Positions 23,601 to 34,610 of a stretch of 64,000 nt of DNA are shown here, one piece after another (positions within the stretch are counted from its first letter, which is position 1; each line of letters starts with the position of its first letter). The stretch covers positions 10,296,087-10,360,086 of the forward strand of contig NW_004454160.1 of assembly GCF_000283155.1 (NCBI RefSeq), read 5' to 3'. Made by a program: the position numbers and the translations under genes. Source of the DNA: Ceratotherium simum simum (lineage: Eukaryota; Chordata; Mammalia; Perissodactyla; Rhinocerotidae). The notes below the pieces were generated by a model. The model was not told the DNA's origin and searched no databases. It saw only the letters and a program-made list of their open reading frames with translations.

Positions 23601-23806
23601 GATTTTATTTATTTATTTATTTATTTTCCCCCCACAGCCCCCGTAGATAGTTGTATGTCATAGCTGCACATCCTTCTAGTTGCTGTATGTAGGATGCGGC
23701 CTCAGCATGGCCGGAGAAGCGGTGCGTCGGTGCGCGCCCGGGGTCGGCACCCGGGCCGCCAGCAGCGGAGCGCGCACACTTAACCGCTAAGCCACGGGGC
23801 CAGCCC
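23601..23806 (-). mobile_element. ERE SINE, reverse (older of a nested pair)
   Basis: The reverse ERE has an ATTT-rich tail and a CCAGCAGCGGAGCGCGC...GGGGCCAGCCC head. The outer 18-bp duplication TGGATGCTTAATTTTAAA is exact at 23333-23350 and 23807-23824 and encloses both EREs, which fixes the order of insertion. Confidence 0.95.
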
Positions 23807-23824
23807 TGGATGCTTAATTTTAAA

Positions 23825-26130
23825 TAGCTTACTAATTGGGAAGCTTTCTGCTATCATTAGCTAATATCTCAAGGCAAAAACTCTTAGGTCAATAACCTTC
23901 ATTAACAATGATAAATGTCAACCATATTTCAGGGAATTATCTTGAAAATGTTGAATTTTTTGTCAACTTCTTTTCAGATACAATTAGATTGTCATTGCTT
24001 TTGCCTTATAATAGGGCTAATAAAGAGCTTATCCAGAAGAAGAAAGGTCGTTCTAGATATTTTCTTGTTGTTTCTTACGTTTGCATTATTGATAATATCT
24101 CTAATCCAGATTTCTTTGCAGGATCTTTTAAAGCCGTTTGCTCATTTTGTGAAGATTATATAGATACATAGTAGGCACTCAAAAAGATGTTGGTTGAACT
24201 GAGAAAAACCTGACATGATACAGTTATTTCCTCCTTACAAAGCCTTAAGATCTCACAGATCCCAAAGGATTGAGATCCACGATCTATGGGGCCGTGAGCG
24301 GGGAGCAGTCTTATGCCGTCGCTGGTTTGAAAGGGGAAGGGAGAAGATTCTATTCCCGGGTTTGGGAGGATCAAGGTGTAAATCCTCAGGGACTTCTCAG
24401 CCAAGAAGCATCTTCCTGTATGCCACATTCTCTCTGGGAGGGGTAAAAGCCGGCCACAGGACTTAATTCTTCACTTTCCCCCAGAGTGATGTGTACGGAT
24501 GAACAATCGAGGAAGAGCCCAGCCCAGCCTCGTCTGAGGTGCGCGCCCAGGCTGGGAGAATCAGCTGTGGTTTCTGCCCCTGATAAATGGGGTGGTCCGA
24601 TCCGAGCCGGCCCGGTTCTAACCTCAGAGGAAGTGATCCTGGGGACAGACCCAGGGCAGGCACAGCGTGTTGGCTGGCAGGTCTATGATCACACAAACAC
24701 ACAGCCCTTTGGCAGTCTTTAGGCGTCAGTTAGGGTTGCATTTGGCTTCTTGGGACAGAGACTCACGCTGGCTTACCCAAATGGGGCTTCTACTTTTGTC
24801 ATATAACAAGAAGTCAGGGGCAGGTAGTCCAGGGATATTGTCAAGAAAGTGATGAAGGTTCTCAGATCCTTCTAGGTTCCTGCTTTGCCCTCCTAGCATG
24901 AGGTTCTCCTTTTCAGGGTTGTGAGATGGCTGCTTCCTCCCTGAGCATCTCCTTCTCCCTCCAGGCAGGAAGAAGGGGAGGGGTGAGGCCAAAACGCAGT
25001 CTTCTCCTCCCGGGCCTTTGCCTTTTTTTAGGGATGGACAGCCCTCCCAGAGATGTTTAGCTATATTGTATTGTCCAGCCCGGTGGACATCTGCAAGCGA
25101 GCCTGAGAGAGCAGATATTTCAACTGAGCACATTACCTCTCCCAAATAAAATCGGTGTTTATTTAGTAAAATGAAGGGGAAAATGGATTCTGGGATACAC
25201 AAGGAGATCTGGACTATCTCATGAGTGAGCCACCCGTGCTCAGTTCCATACTGAATACACTGATGCTTGCCTTTTCATGGTCCCCTCTCAGAAACATTTC
25301 CATCATGCCTCGGACAACATATTACATAAAAATATTGTCAAGAAGCACCATGCTGGGAGAAAGTCTTGGAGTGGGCTCCCTGCGTGCCCAGTCATGCTCC
25401 TGTGCTGGTCTGTGATTCACTCCTGAAGTATTTCCGTGGGCGTGGCAGGAGTCAGGATGCCTGGGCCCTGCTTTGGTTTACTGGGAGCTCCTCCGCGTCC
25501 TTGACCTACCTTACGGGTTCTTGAGGAGGACAGCTCCAAATCATAAATAACCAGAGCCATCTGCAAGAGACTGTGCAAAGGCTGAGCCTGCCTGGCGGAC
25601 CCACAGCGTCTACCCCTGCTGTTTAGTATGACTCCCAGCAGCCCAGCGGCCCAGCAGCCCTGGAGGGCATTGGATTTCAGTGTCCAGGAGACTGTGTGTG
25701 GGAGGCGCTCCCAGATGAGATGAGCTGGGGGCTGGCGGCGGGGGAAGCTCGGGGCTGGGGAGCCAGTTTTGCATGAAGCCATGATTTTCTCTAGCTCCTG
25801 GGTGGATTTGCCACTTCTGCTCTAAGCCTCACCCAAGGGTGGGTGATATCTACAAGATCTGTATATTTCGTTCAAGCTGAATTGAATTGATATTTTGTTC
25901 AAACCCTGTTTCAAGAATTTTTGTGCCATCCTGGTGAAAGTAGCATAACATAGGTGACTCTGAGCATGGCTAATAATCACCTGTGTGGTGGTTAGGAGGA
26001 GGACGGATGGGTAGTTAGGGTTTTTTTCCTCATTGTCAAATAAATAAATATACACTGCAGAAACTTTAGAAAGTACAGAAAAGTTTTAAGAAGCAGGAAA
26101 CAAAAACCCTTCGTAAGTCTTAGGACCCAT
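23825..26130. other. Intergenic; AT-rich to about 24200, then unique GC-moderate
   Basis: From 23825 to about 24170 the AT-rich block continues, with two overlapping plus frames of about 85 codons (23908-24171 and 23915-24163) of unknown meaning. From 24200 on the sequence is unique. The 158-codon minus frame at 24726-25202 has no domain. Confidence 0.4.
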
Positions 26131-26139
26131 TTGATAGAT

Positions 26140-26642
26140 TATATAGTATCCACATACAGTGCCTATGGCAGAAATTACTCCCAATACCAATCCCCCATTC
26201 TTCATTCCCACCATAACCCCAATTTTACCTAGGGTAGCAATGCACCCAGGTAAAAGATGACATTTCTTAACCTCCCCTGCAACTAGCAAGTGCTAATGGG
26301 TTATAAGTGGAACTTAGGTGGGCTTTCCAGAAGACTCCTAAAGGACAGAGTGGGGCAGACAGGGCAGGCATGCACACGTTTTTGTTCCTTTCTCCTCCGT
26401 TTATCCTGCCTGGAATGTGGATGTGATGGCTAGAACTCCAGCAGCCATCTTGGGTGTTTTAGGATTTAACCTGTGTGCTAATGACAGTGATGCAGAAAGC
26501 TAGAAGGAACCTGCATCTCTGATGACTTTGTCGAGCTATTATACAGCCTTGGAATACCTGTTCTGGGCTTCTTTTATGAGAGAGCATAAACCCCTAATTC
26601 ATTTAAGTCACTGTAGTCATGTCTGTTAACAACAACTAAAAG
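26140..26642 (+). mobile_element. MaLR/LTR-like fragment
   Basis: CACCCAGGTAAAAGATGACATTTCTTAACCTCCCCTGCAACTAGC...GCCTGGAATGTGGATGTGATGGCTAGAACTCCAGCAGCCATCTTGG...TTTAAGTCACTGTAGTC follows a recurrent mammalian LTR-like repeat. The subfamily is uncertain. It is interrupted at its end by the ERE at 26651. Confidence 0.6.
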
Positions 26643-26650
26643 AAATTCTT

Positions 26651-26952
26651 GGGGCTGGCCCCGTGGTTTAGCTGTTAAGTGCACGTGCTCCGCTACTGGC
26701 AGCCTGGGGTTTGGATCCCAGGCGCGCACCAACGCACTGCTTCTCCAGCCATGCTGAGGCCACATCCCACATATAGCAACTAGAAGGCTGTGCAACTATG
26801 ACATACAACTATCTACTGGGGCTTTGGGGAAAAATAAAAGGAGGAGGATTGGCAATAGATGTTAGTTCAGAGCCGGTCTTCCTCAGCAAAGAGAGGAGGA
26901 TTAGCATGGATGTTAGCTCAGGGCTGATCTTCCTCACAAAAAAAAAAAAAAA
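26651..26952 (+). mobile_element. ERE SINE, forward, long form
   Basis: It starts GGGGCTGGCCCCGTGGTTTAGC and has the tRNA-like box, the GCAACTAGAAGGCTGTGCAAC module and then two GATGTTAG...CTTCCTCA units with a poly-A tail. The duplication AAATTCTT is seen at 26643-26650 and 26953-26960. It is longer than the other copies because it keeps both internal modules. Confidence 0.93.
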
Positions 26953-27044
26953 AAATTCTTAGCTGATCCAGTGCCTGACACAGAGCGAGGGTTCAGTAAA
27001 CGTTTGGGGCAGCATGTTTCTCTGGAAGGAGCTTTGGGCAATGA

Positions 27045-27340
27045 GAAGAAGAATGGGCAAAAGAGTCCTCGTCCTGTTCTACAACTCCCTAAGTGACCAA
27101 GTTTCAGGCTCTCTCTGGGCCTCAGTTTATTTTCTGTGAAGTGCGAGGGCCAGGCTAAATGCTCTCCAAGGACTACTTATCCCTCTGAATCTACGGACTG
27201 GACAGACCTGGTGCTCCTCTGGTTCCACCTCTTACTAGCTTTGCAACTGTAGGTGGGTCACTGAGCCTCTTGGAGCCTCGGATTTTTCATCTCAGTTGCC
27301 AAGCATATCAGGCACACAAGAAATGTTTGTTGATTGAGAG
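27045..27340 (+). repeat. Two adjacent MIR fragments
   Basis: The first reads AGTGACCAAGTTTCAGG...CTGGGCCTCAGTTTATTTTCTG and the second TGGTTCCACCTCTTACTAGCTTTGC...GGAGCCTCGGATTTTTCATCTC. Both are plus-strand MIR cores. Confidence 0.7.
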
Positions 27341-28297
27341 AGGAAAGTGGGTACCATACCACCTGTCTTGGCTGCCTCCCCAGATGATAGCAAGGATAAA
27401 ATAAGATAATCCTGCACAGTGCCGTCCAGAAGAGTGGGTTGCTATAATTCAAATGGCTCCGGGACTGGCTTGACCTGGCCTTCCCGGCCCCACATACAGC
27501 TTGTGTCCTAGGTACTTGCCAGGACTCGCCTCTACCACAAAATGGACCTGCCACCTTCCTTCCCAAGAAGCTTCCAGACTGCTTCTTGGATGGCCAAAGT
27601 CCTTGGGCAAAGGAACAGTCCTATGGCAGGTGTGAGGGAGAAATAGAATCAATCCCTCCCTGAATGAAGTTCAGAGACAGCATCTTCCATCTCCCGGCTG
27701 ACCCCTTCCGAGGATGCCAGGGACTTCTGCCATCATTTGCCTTCAGGAGAGGAAGCCATGGCCAACCAAGGGGCTCCTGGATTCCCATTGGCCCAGAGCT
27801 CTACCTGTGCCGCTGGTTCCCAACAGGAAGTTCGGTTGCCCTGGCACTCAATCTCCATGGCAACCCCTGCTTCTGAGACACTGAATGGAAACTGCTGGTG
27901 TGGGGAGGCCAGTAGCAGAATACTGATTTGCCTGGGTGTCTGTAACGACGACTGCATCTCAATACCTTTCCAGATCCCCAAAGAGCTAAAAATACATCCG
28001 GCTCTGTCTAGGGCTCTCCAGCCAGGCTGAGCATCTCAGAGTGAATATGTGCTGACTCCAACCTGCTAATATTGGTTATCTTCGGCAACTTGGGCTCGGG
28101 GGACACGGAATGGGGCATTGAATGCAAAATTGCAGAGCACAGGTCTGGAGGGGTATGCTGGAGAGAAGAAGGTGGAGAAGTGAGCAGGATCTCCTGAGAG
28201 GAAACTGAGGGGTTCTGCGGGGACAGCCAGCAGAGAGCACCTTGAATCCTAACTCCCTGCAGAGCCCCAGCGAACTTGCTGGTCCCACTCATGATTC
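27341..28297. other. Intergenic, no gene recognised
   Basis: Unique GC-moderate DNA. Frames on both strands lack domains. Confidence 0.45.
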
Positions 28298-28430
28298 AGG
28301 CATGTGTTCATTTGCTCATTCAACAAACGTACATTAAGTCACACTCTGTTCCAGACTCTGTGCCAGGCACTGGGATTACAGGTGTGAATAAGAGAGTGCA
28401 TATGTTCTCTGCTCTCTCTAGAGTTTACAG
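28298..28430 (-). repeat. L2 LINE 3' fragment
   Basis: GTTCATTTGCTCATTCAACAAACGTACATTAAGTC followed by CTCTGTGCCAGGCACTGGGATTACAGG is the reverse L2 3' end. Confidence 0.75.
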
Positions 28431-29904
28431 AATGTTTGAAATCAGAATCTTCCCTGAAAGTGCAGACATACTCGGTGGATACCTGGATGTCTTCTCTGCT
28501 ATGCAGTGAGCTTCCTCAACTTGAAGATGATTTTACTTGTAACCCTGGCAGCATTTGCAGCCCATACTAGGTGGTGAGCTAATGCTGGATTGAATGTACT
28601 GGGGTGGAATCAAATGGTGTCACAGCTGCAGCTGTGCCCTGTTCTACCCCAGTGCATCAGCCCTCTCTGAGGGCCTCCCAGAGGCTCTGGCCAGCTCTGC
28701 AAAGTGCGTGCTCAGGCTGTGAGGTACTGTATTCAGGGCAGATGAGGTGGCCGCTCCACTGACACCTGCTCAGGGAGCTCAGTATAAAGTGACCGGTTGA
28801 ATTAATTCCTAGCCTCCTTGGCAGGATCTACAGACAGACATCCCCCCACCCCATCTCCTTCCCGTAATCGCTGCACATGTCATTCAATTAATTCTGCATT
28901 TCCCAGAGCAGGAAGCTGTGCAGAGTTTATAGCAAGCAGTCGGTGCCAAAGCTACTCTCAAAAAGGCAGGTATCACACACTCAGCCCCGGTCCCAGCTCC
29001 AACCCCAGCCTCCTCCACAAGGCAGATGAGCCACAAAATGGAGAAATGGAAAATGACCACAACTTGGGGGGATCACTCTTAGATACACGTAGGTGCTTTG
29101 CAGGCACATGAGGATCCCACAGATGACGCGCCAGATCACGTGAGGATGCTGCCCTGACCCTAATCGCTTTCCTGAGCCTCAGGGGGTAAGATCCTGAGGC
29201 TGCTCATTGGCTTGGAGCAGAGAGAAGGGGCTGGGCTCCTGGATGCACCCCAAATCCTTCAGACTGTTGGCTGAGAATGAGAATGGTTCTATGCAACCTA
29301 ATCCTCCTTTTTGGCAAAGCAGCTCCAGATAGCCCAATAGGAGCACCCACTGCCTGAGGGAAGCAGCTCGGCTTCTGGTTCCCTCCCGCATTCCTTGGGC
29401 AAAACAACAAGAGCATCTCCTTCTGCCCTGATTATTTCCTCCTTCGTGAGGCGGGAGCAGGTCACTGACGGTTTTCCTTTCCCCTCTTGCTGGAGGAAGG
29501 ATCCTGAGGCTCCCTGGGAATTGATCTGTAACTGATCACCCGTCTCTACTGGTGGCTCCCTGCATGGCCATGGGGTGGGGCAGGGACCCTGAAGATCCAA
29601 AACCCAGCATGAACCCTTCAGAGGGCACTCCGAGGGTCCTCTCTTGGACCAGGACCCCAGCCTTCCCAGGTGCTGGACTCATTCAGGGCTTCACCTGAGA
29701 TGCTTCTTACCACCCTATCCTCTGACTCAAGCTGCCCGCAGGCCAGTCTGACAACACCTTCCACTGGGTCCAGTAGGACCCTTGTCATGGCTCTGTGGAG
29801 GGAGAAACAGTGGAGAAAATCTGCTGATCAGGGATACCATCCCACGAAACAGCTGATCATGTGTCTGTGGCCTCGGCAGAAGAAAGAGTCCTACACATGG
29901 GATC
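28431..29904. other. Intergenic, mostly unique
   Basis: No gene. The segment 28845-28960 (TAATCGCTGCACATGTCATTCAATTAATTCTGC) keeps a CpG and an ATTAATT core and could be conserved noncoding DNA. Frames at 28818-29111 and 29298-29600 show no domain. Confidence 0.4.
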
Positions 29905-29921
29905 AGAAAATCTGGGTCCCA

Positions 29922-30158
29922 GGGGCCAGCCCTGTGGTGCAGCAGTTAAGTGCGCACGCTCTGCTTTGGCGGCCCAGGGTTCGCAGGTTCGGATCCTAGG
30001 TGCGCACCACTTGTCAAGCCATGCTGTGGCGGCGTCCCATATAAAGTAGAGGAAGATGGGCACGGATGCTAGCCCAGGGCCAATCTTCCTCAAGAAAAAA
30101 AGGGGAGGATTGGCTTCGGATGTTAGCTCAGGGCTAGTCCTCCTGACAAAAAAAGAAA
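29922..30158 (+). mobile_element. ERE SINE, forward
   Basis: It starts GGGGCCAGCCCTGTGGTGCAGCAG and ends in an A-rich tail. The target duplication AGAAAATCTGGGTCCCA (29905-29921) recurs at 30159-30175 with one mismatch. Confidence 0.95.
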
Positions 30159-30175
30159 AGAAAATCTGGGTCGCA

Positions 30176-30310
30176 GTCCTGCTTTTCCACTAACCAGATA
30201 GTCACTTTAGCTATGGCTAGCCCGTCGGAACCTGTTTACCCACCTCACAAGGTTCTTGAGAAGATTCATCAAGAGAATGGATATTCAAATGCTTTGAACA
30301 ATAACGTACA
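30176..30310 (+). repeat. MIR SINE fragment
   Basis: GTCCTGCTTTTCCACTAACCAG...CACCTCACAAGGTTCTTGAGAAG is MIR-like. The ERE at 29922 inserted at its 5' side. Confidence 0.6.
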
Positions 30311-30314
30311 AATG

Positions 30315-30780
30315 TGTGGAATTTATTCAACACCTTCTTTATCGTTGGCACTGTGCTAGATGATGTGGCAAACAGAAGCGGTGGCTTCTACCCTCAGGAA
30401 GCTTGTGTAACCTGGAGTTGACGTCTCAGGGCTGTAAGCAATGTGATATCTCAGACGATTGGTCGTTGTTCCTTAGGGAAGGCAAGAGGGGACAGGAACA
30501 AGGTCTACACATGCAAAACAAGCCAAGGACACATAAACAGACCATCAGGCAGTGCCCTTGTGTTTAGGAAATGCAACAGGAGATTGGGAAGAAGGGAAAG
30601 GGGCCACTCAGCATGGCTGAAATGTCAGGGAGGGCTTCGGAGGAGCCATTTGGCGCCGGACGGCACAGACGGACTGTGAAGGTGTTCAGAGTTGGCTTCA
30701 GAGAGTTGTGTGAGAGGATGGGGTGGGAGAAGGTGTTGAAGGTGGAGGGGACCCAGTGAGCAAGGTATGGAGGCCCAACA
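30315..30780 (-). repeat. L2 LINE remnant
   Basis: GGAATTTATTCAACACC...GGCACTGTGCTAGATGATGTGGC, then CCCTCAGGAAGCTTGTG and GTCAGGGAGGGCTTCGGAGGAG fall in reverse L2 3' order. Confidence 0.6.
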
Positions 30781-30897
30781 TGGGTGGTGTGAGGGAAGAC
30801 AGCCTGCCAGCAGCAGTCGGGAGAGGAGACCGGGAACAGGTGGGGCTTTGGGCTCCTGTTTTAGGTCTATCCTTTAGCAATTGTTTGCCTGAGGAGC

Positions 30898-31165
30898 TCA
30901 ATTAGCCTGTCTGAGCCTCAGTTTCCTCACCTATGGAAAGTGGGTAATGATAGCAATATGTACCTGAAATGACCAGTGTGAGGATTCTATTAGATTCAGG
31001 CCTTGATCCGCAACTCACTAGCTGCCTGACCCAGGCAAGTTAACTCCTCTGAGCCTCAGATTTCTCATCTTTAGAATGGGAATTACACTTCCTCCAAAGA
31101 GTGGTGTTAGGACTAAAGGAGCTGATGTGTGTAAAATATGTGGCACAGAGTAAATGCCCAGCGGA
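30898..31165 (+). repeat. Two MIR fragments in tandem
   Basis: CTGTCTGAGCCTCAGTTTCCTCACC at 30907 and CCTGACCCAGGCAAGTTAACTCCTCTGAGCCTCAG near 31025 mark two separate plus-strand MIR copies. Confidence 0.85.
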
Positions 31166-31919
31166 TGCGATAATGTGCTAGATCTACTCTAGGGAGGTGG
31201 GGCACTGGGAACTTTTTTGAGCAGAGAGGAAGGTTGAACTGAGCATCCACCCTCTCCCCTGTGACCAAGGGAGAGCATTTCTGAATGCTCCACGTAGCCG
31301 GGGAGGGAGAGCCCAGTGAGGAGCAAAGCCTCTCTCCATCCCTCTCCCAGGCTTAAGGCAGCGAGTTAACCACGCCAGCCACGGCCCTGCGGGCAGACTT
31401 TCATCCCCTGAGCCTAAATGACCGTTTAATGGCTATACCCAAGGCAGGGCTGGAATTTAGGGAGGGCTCTCCTCTGGCAGCCAGGGATAGGTTGTGAACC
31501 TCATTTCTATGTTGGAAGGAAAAAGAAATCATTTTAGTGGATTTATTTCCTTGCAGGCACACTGAGTCACAGATCCTGGACATCCTCCCTCAGCCAGGAA
31601 GCCTGGGTTCCCCAAGCCACTCCTGCTAAGGCCTGGTAAGGTAAATGCACTCCAGCTGCCAGGGCCACTGGGCTCTGGGCACCTGGATGAAGAGCAGGGG
31701 GTGTGGCAGGCTGCAGAGGCCCCAGGTGACTCAGAGCCTGCTACCACCCCTTGGTCCTTCCTGTAGGCAGTCCTCAGAGAGCAACCCGGAGCAGCTGGAC
31801 AGCTCACCATCGTGGGTTTGGTCTCAAAGTCCCCCTAATGTGGGCCCCACCTTGTACCCATGTGGTCAGGAGAGGCAGCTTGGAGTGAGCAAGGACTCTG
31901 CACCAAAGACAGAAACACT
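31166..31919. other. Intergenic, no gene recognised
   Basis: Unique GC-moderate sequence. Short overlapping frames only. Confidence 0.45.
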
Positions 31920-32080
31920 GGCATCGAATCTCCTTTACTGATGAACTGAGTGGCCAGCAAGGGCCTTAACCTCTCGGTGGCCCGTTTTCTTTGCCTGCAC
32001 AATGGGACAGTGCCCTGCCCTGCTGGTCTCATAGGATTGACATGAGGACCACTTGGGTAATGCTGTCATCTAACAACTTA
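31920..32080 (+). repeat. MIR SINE fragment
   Basis: GGCCTTAACCTCTCGGTGGCCCGTTTTCTTTGCCTGCACAATGGG and GTCTCATAGGATTGACATGAGG follow the MIR core. Confidence 0.7.
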
Positions 32081-32214
32081 CAGATAATTATAAATGACCA
32101 GGTCACTTAAGTGCCTCCTTCTCTCTTGGGCAAATAACCCCAAATCTTTGCCCTCTAATCAAATTTAAATCCTGTCTCTTTCTGCTATACTTCTTCCTGC
32201 TTCTACTTTCTTCT

Positions 32215-32330
32215 GCTGCCCTTCCACCAATTCTACTTCTGGATACATAGCCAGAAGAATTGAAAGTAGGATCTCGAAGAGATATGTGTACACCATGTTC
32301 ATAGCAGCATTATTCACTATATTTTCATGT
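32215..32330 (+). mobile_element. L1 LINE fragment
   Basis: CTTCTGGATACATAGCCAGAAGAATTGAAAGTAGG and GTTCATAGCAGCATTATTCAC match the same part of L1 ORF2 as 34035-34110. It is a short, truncated remnant. Confidence 0.8.
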
Positions 32331-33254
32331 CCTTGGCCTGCGGAGCTTGAAGCCCTCTAAATAGACCATCCTCTAAGCCAAGCTGGACTAGTGTGCACTG
32401 GTGGGGAAGGACCTCATGGCGCCCACATGGAGGTCCGGCAGGGGCTCTGGCCAGTGAGCACCCCTACCCTGCTGGCACTCCCCCCTTACCCTCTGGGTGT
32501 GAGCAGCTGCCACACCGGATACCTGGCTATTTCTCTCTGTTTGCCTACTGCCTCCCTCCCCTCCCTGCCTGCTGCGAGGTCCTCATCCACCAGCGCTGAC
32601 GTCAAAGGCTGGAGCGTCAGCCGAACCTGCAGGTGAAGCCAGTGCTTCCCTGCAATCGAGGGGCTTGGCTTCCGGAGCAGCCACCTGCTTCCTGCCTGTG
32701 GGCTTGGCTGAGCCTCCCCTGCCACAGCCTCTCCTCTCCCTCCCAGAGAAGCCCTGGGCCTCTCCTAGGTGACGGGGCCTCTCCTGGCTGAATGGCTGTG
32801 TCTGAGCACATAGCACCTCAGGAGTGGGTCTTACTTTCCTCTTTTCCCTTGGGTGCGAGCTGGGTGCCTGGCTCAGAGCAAGTGCAGGTCTGATCATCAG
32901 GATGATTGTGTGAATGAAGGAATGAATAATTGTGCTGAAGATCTCACAAACAGTTCATCCCTTTGGGATTTGGTTTTCCTCAGGACATGAAATCTCTACC
33001 AACACTGAAAGCCCCTCCTCTCCTTCCTTGGGCCAACTGCGTGGGCATATTTTCTCCAAAAGGATAATTCCATTGCTTTTCCTGGGAGTTTCCAACCCCA
33101 AAATGGCTCAGGTTTGCGCAGTGGTGCCAAATGCGGCACATAAATTATTCTGAGCAACTCCCAGCTGGGTCTTACACAAATAGTGAAGTAGAGGAGGATC
33201 ATTCTGGTTTCCTCTTTCTTCGTTCCTGTCTTCCCTACTGTCACTGATGGAATG
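32331..33254. other. Intergenic, no gene recognised
   Basis: Unique, GC-rich to 32880, then AT-moderate. Frames in the GC-rich part (32391-32897) are low-complexity on both strands. Confidence 0.45.
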
Positions 33255-33610
33255 AGTCACTCATTGAATCATTAATTCAAACAGTTAGAGAGCACCAGGC
33301 ATGATAGGTGCAGGCTGTACAAAGGGGTAGTGTGAACTCTGCCCTGGGGAGCTTGCGGCCAGAAAGAGTTAGTATATAAACCAACAGTGCCGAGGTCAGG
33401 GCGGCCTACTCCAGGGAGGCCTCGAAGCCCAGGGAAGCGAGGAGGAGGGACCCCCCCTGGGGGTGTGGCTGGGAAGACTTCAGGGTGGAGATGAGGCTGG
33501 AGCTGAGTGTGTGGGCCTGAGCCAGGGAATGAGAGAAGCCTGGTGATGGGGTGTCAGGCCAGGGAAAGAGGAGCTGTGTCTGGGAATCATCTAGAAGACA
33601 GTGTTTCATT
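33255..33610 (-). repeat. L2 LINE remnant
   Basis: TCACTCATTGAATCATTAATTCAAAC, GAGCACCAGGCATGATAGGTGC and GCCTACTCCAGGGAGGCC fall in reverse L2 order. Confidence 0.6.
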
Positions 33611-33764
33611 TGACATGAGAAAAGGGGGAGTGATGACCCATTCTTCCTTCAGCAACTGATTCCTGCTAAGATGTTAACTGTTAATTAAGGAAAGTGTTAG
33701 CCGCTAACAGCTTTAAAGAGGGGCCCCTCCTTTTGAGGACTGTATTTGTTTTCGTTGCCTGCTG

Positions 33765-33991
33765 CCTGGGAAGAGTGTGGCTTTGGAATCAAGCAGACCT
33801 GGGTTCAAAACTTGACTGCCAGTCACTGCCTATAAACTTGAGCAAGTCATTTTCTGGAAACTTCACTTTCTGTAAAGTGGAGATGATAATTTCTACCCCA
33901 TAGGGTTGTTGTGTGGATTAAATGAGACGTCATATGGAAAGGGCCTAGGTCAGAGCTGGCACAACAGAGCTGCTCAGAAATGTTGCTTTTA
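33765..33991 (+). repeat. MIR SINE, cut by an L1 insertion
   Basis: GTGGCTTTGGAATCAAGCAGACCTGGGTTC...TTCTGTAAAGTGGAGATGATAATTTCTACCCCATAGGGTTGTTGTG is a good MIR copy. The L1 at 33992 inserted just past its end. Confidence 0.87.
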
Positions 33992-34594
33992 CCACAAAAA
34001 CGTAAACACCGTATTACCATACGATCCAGTAATTTCACTTCTGGGTATAGACCCAGAAGAATTGAAAGTAGGGTCTTGAAGAGATATTTGTATACCCATT
34101 ATTCACGATAGCAAAAATGTGGAAGCAACCCAAGTGTTCATCAATGGATTAATGGATAAACAAAATATGATATGTGTGTATATACAATGTGTATATATAT
34201 ACACAAATGTGACGTATATATACAATGGAATATTTTTCAGCCTTAAAAAGGAAGGAAATTATGACACATGCTACAGTATAGATGAACTTTGAGGACCTTA
34301 TGCTAAGCCAATCACAAAAGGACAAATACTGCATGATTCCACTTATATGAGGTACATAGAGTACTCAAGTTCATAGAGACAGAAGGCAGAATGCTGGTTG
34401 CCAGGGACTGGGGGAGAGGGCAATGAGGAGTTATTGTTTAATGGGTACAGTTTCAGTCTGGGATGATGGAAAATTCTTGGAGATAGATGGTGGTGATGGT
34501 TGTAGAACAACATGAATGTACTTAATGCTACTGAACTGTACACCTAAAAAGAGTAAATTTTCTTATGTATATTTTACCACAACTAAAAAAAAAA
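33992..34594 (+). mobile_element. 5'-truncated L1 insertion with target duplication
   Basis: ORF2 tail and 3' UTR of an L1: CAGTAATTTCACTTCTGGG, GTTCATCAATGGATTAATGG, GCATGATTCCACTTATATGAGG, CTGAACTGTACACC, then poly-A. It is bounded by AGAAATGTTGCTTTTA (33976-33991) and AGAAATATTGCTTTTA (34595-34610). An expanded TA/TG tract at 34165-34225 lies inside it. It is not active. Confidence 0.93.
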
Positions 34595-34610
34595 AGAAAT
34601 ATTGCTTTTA

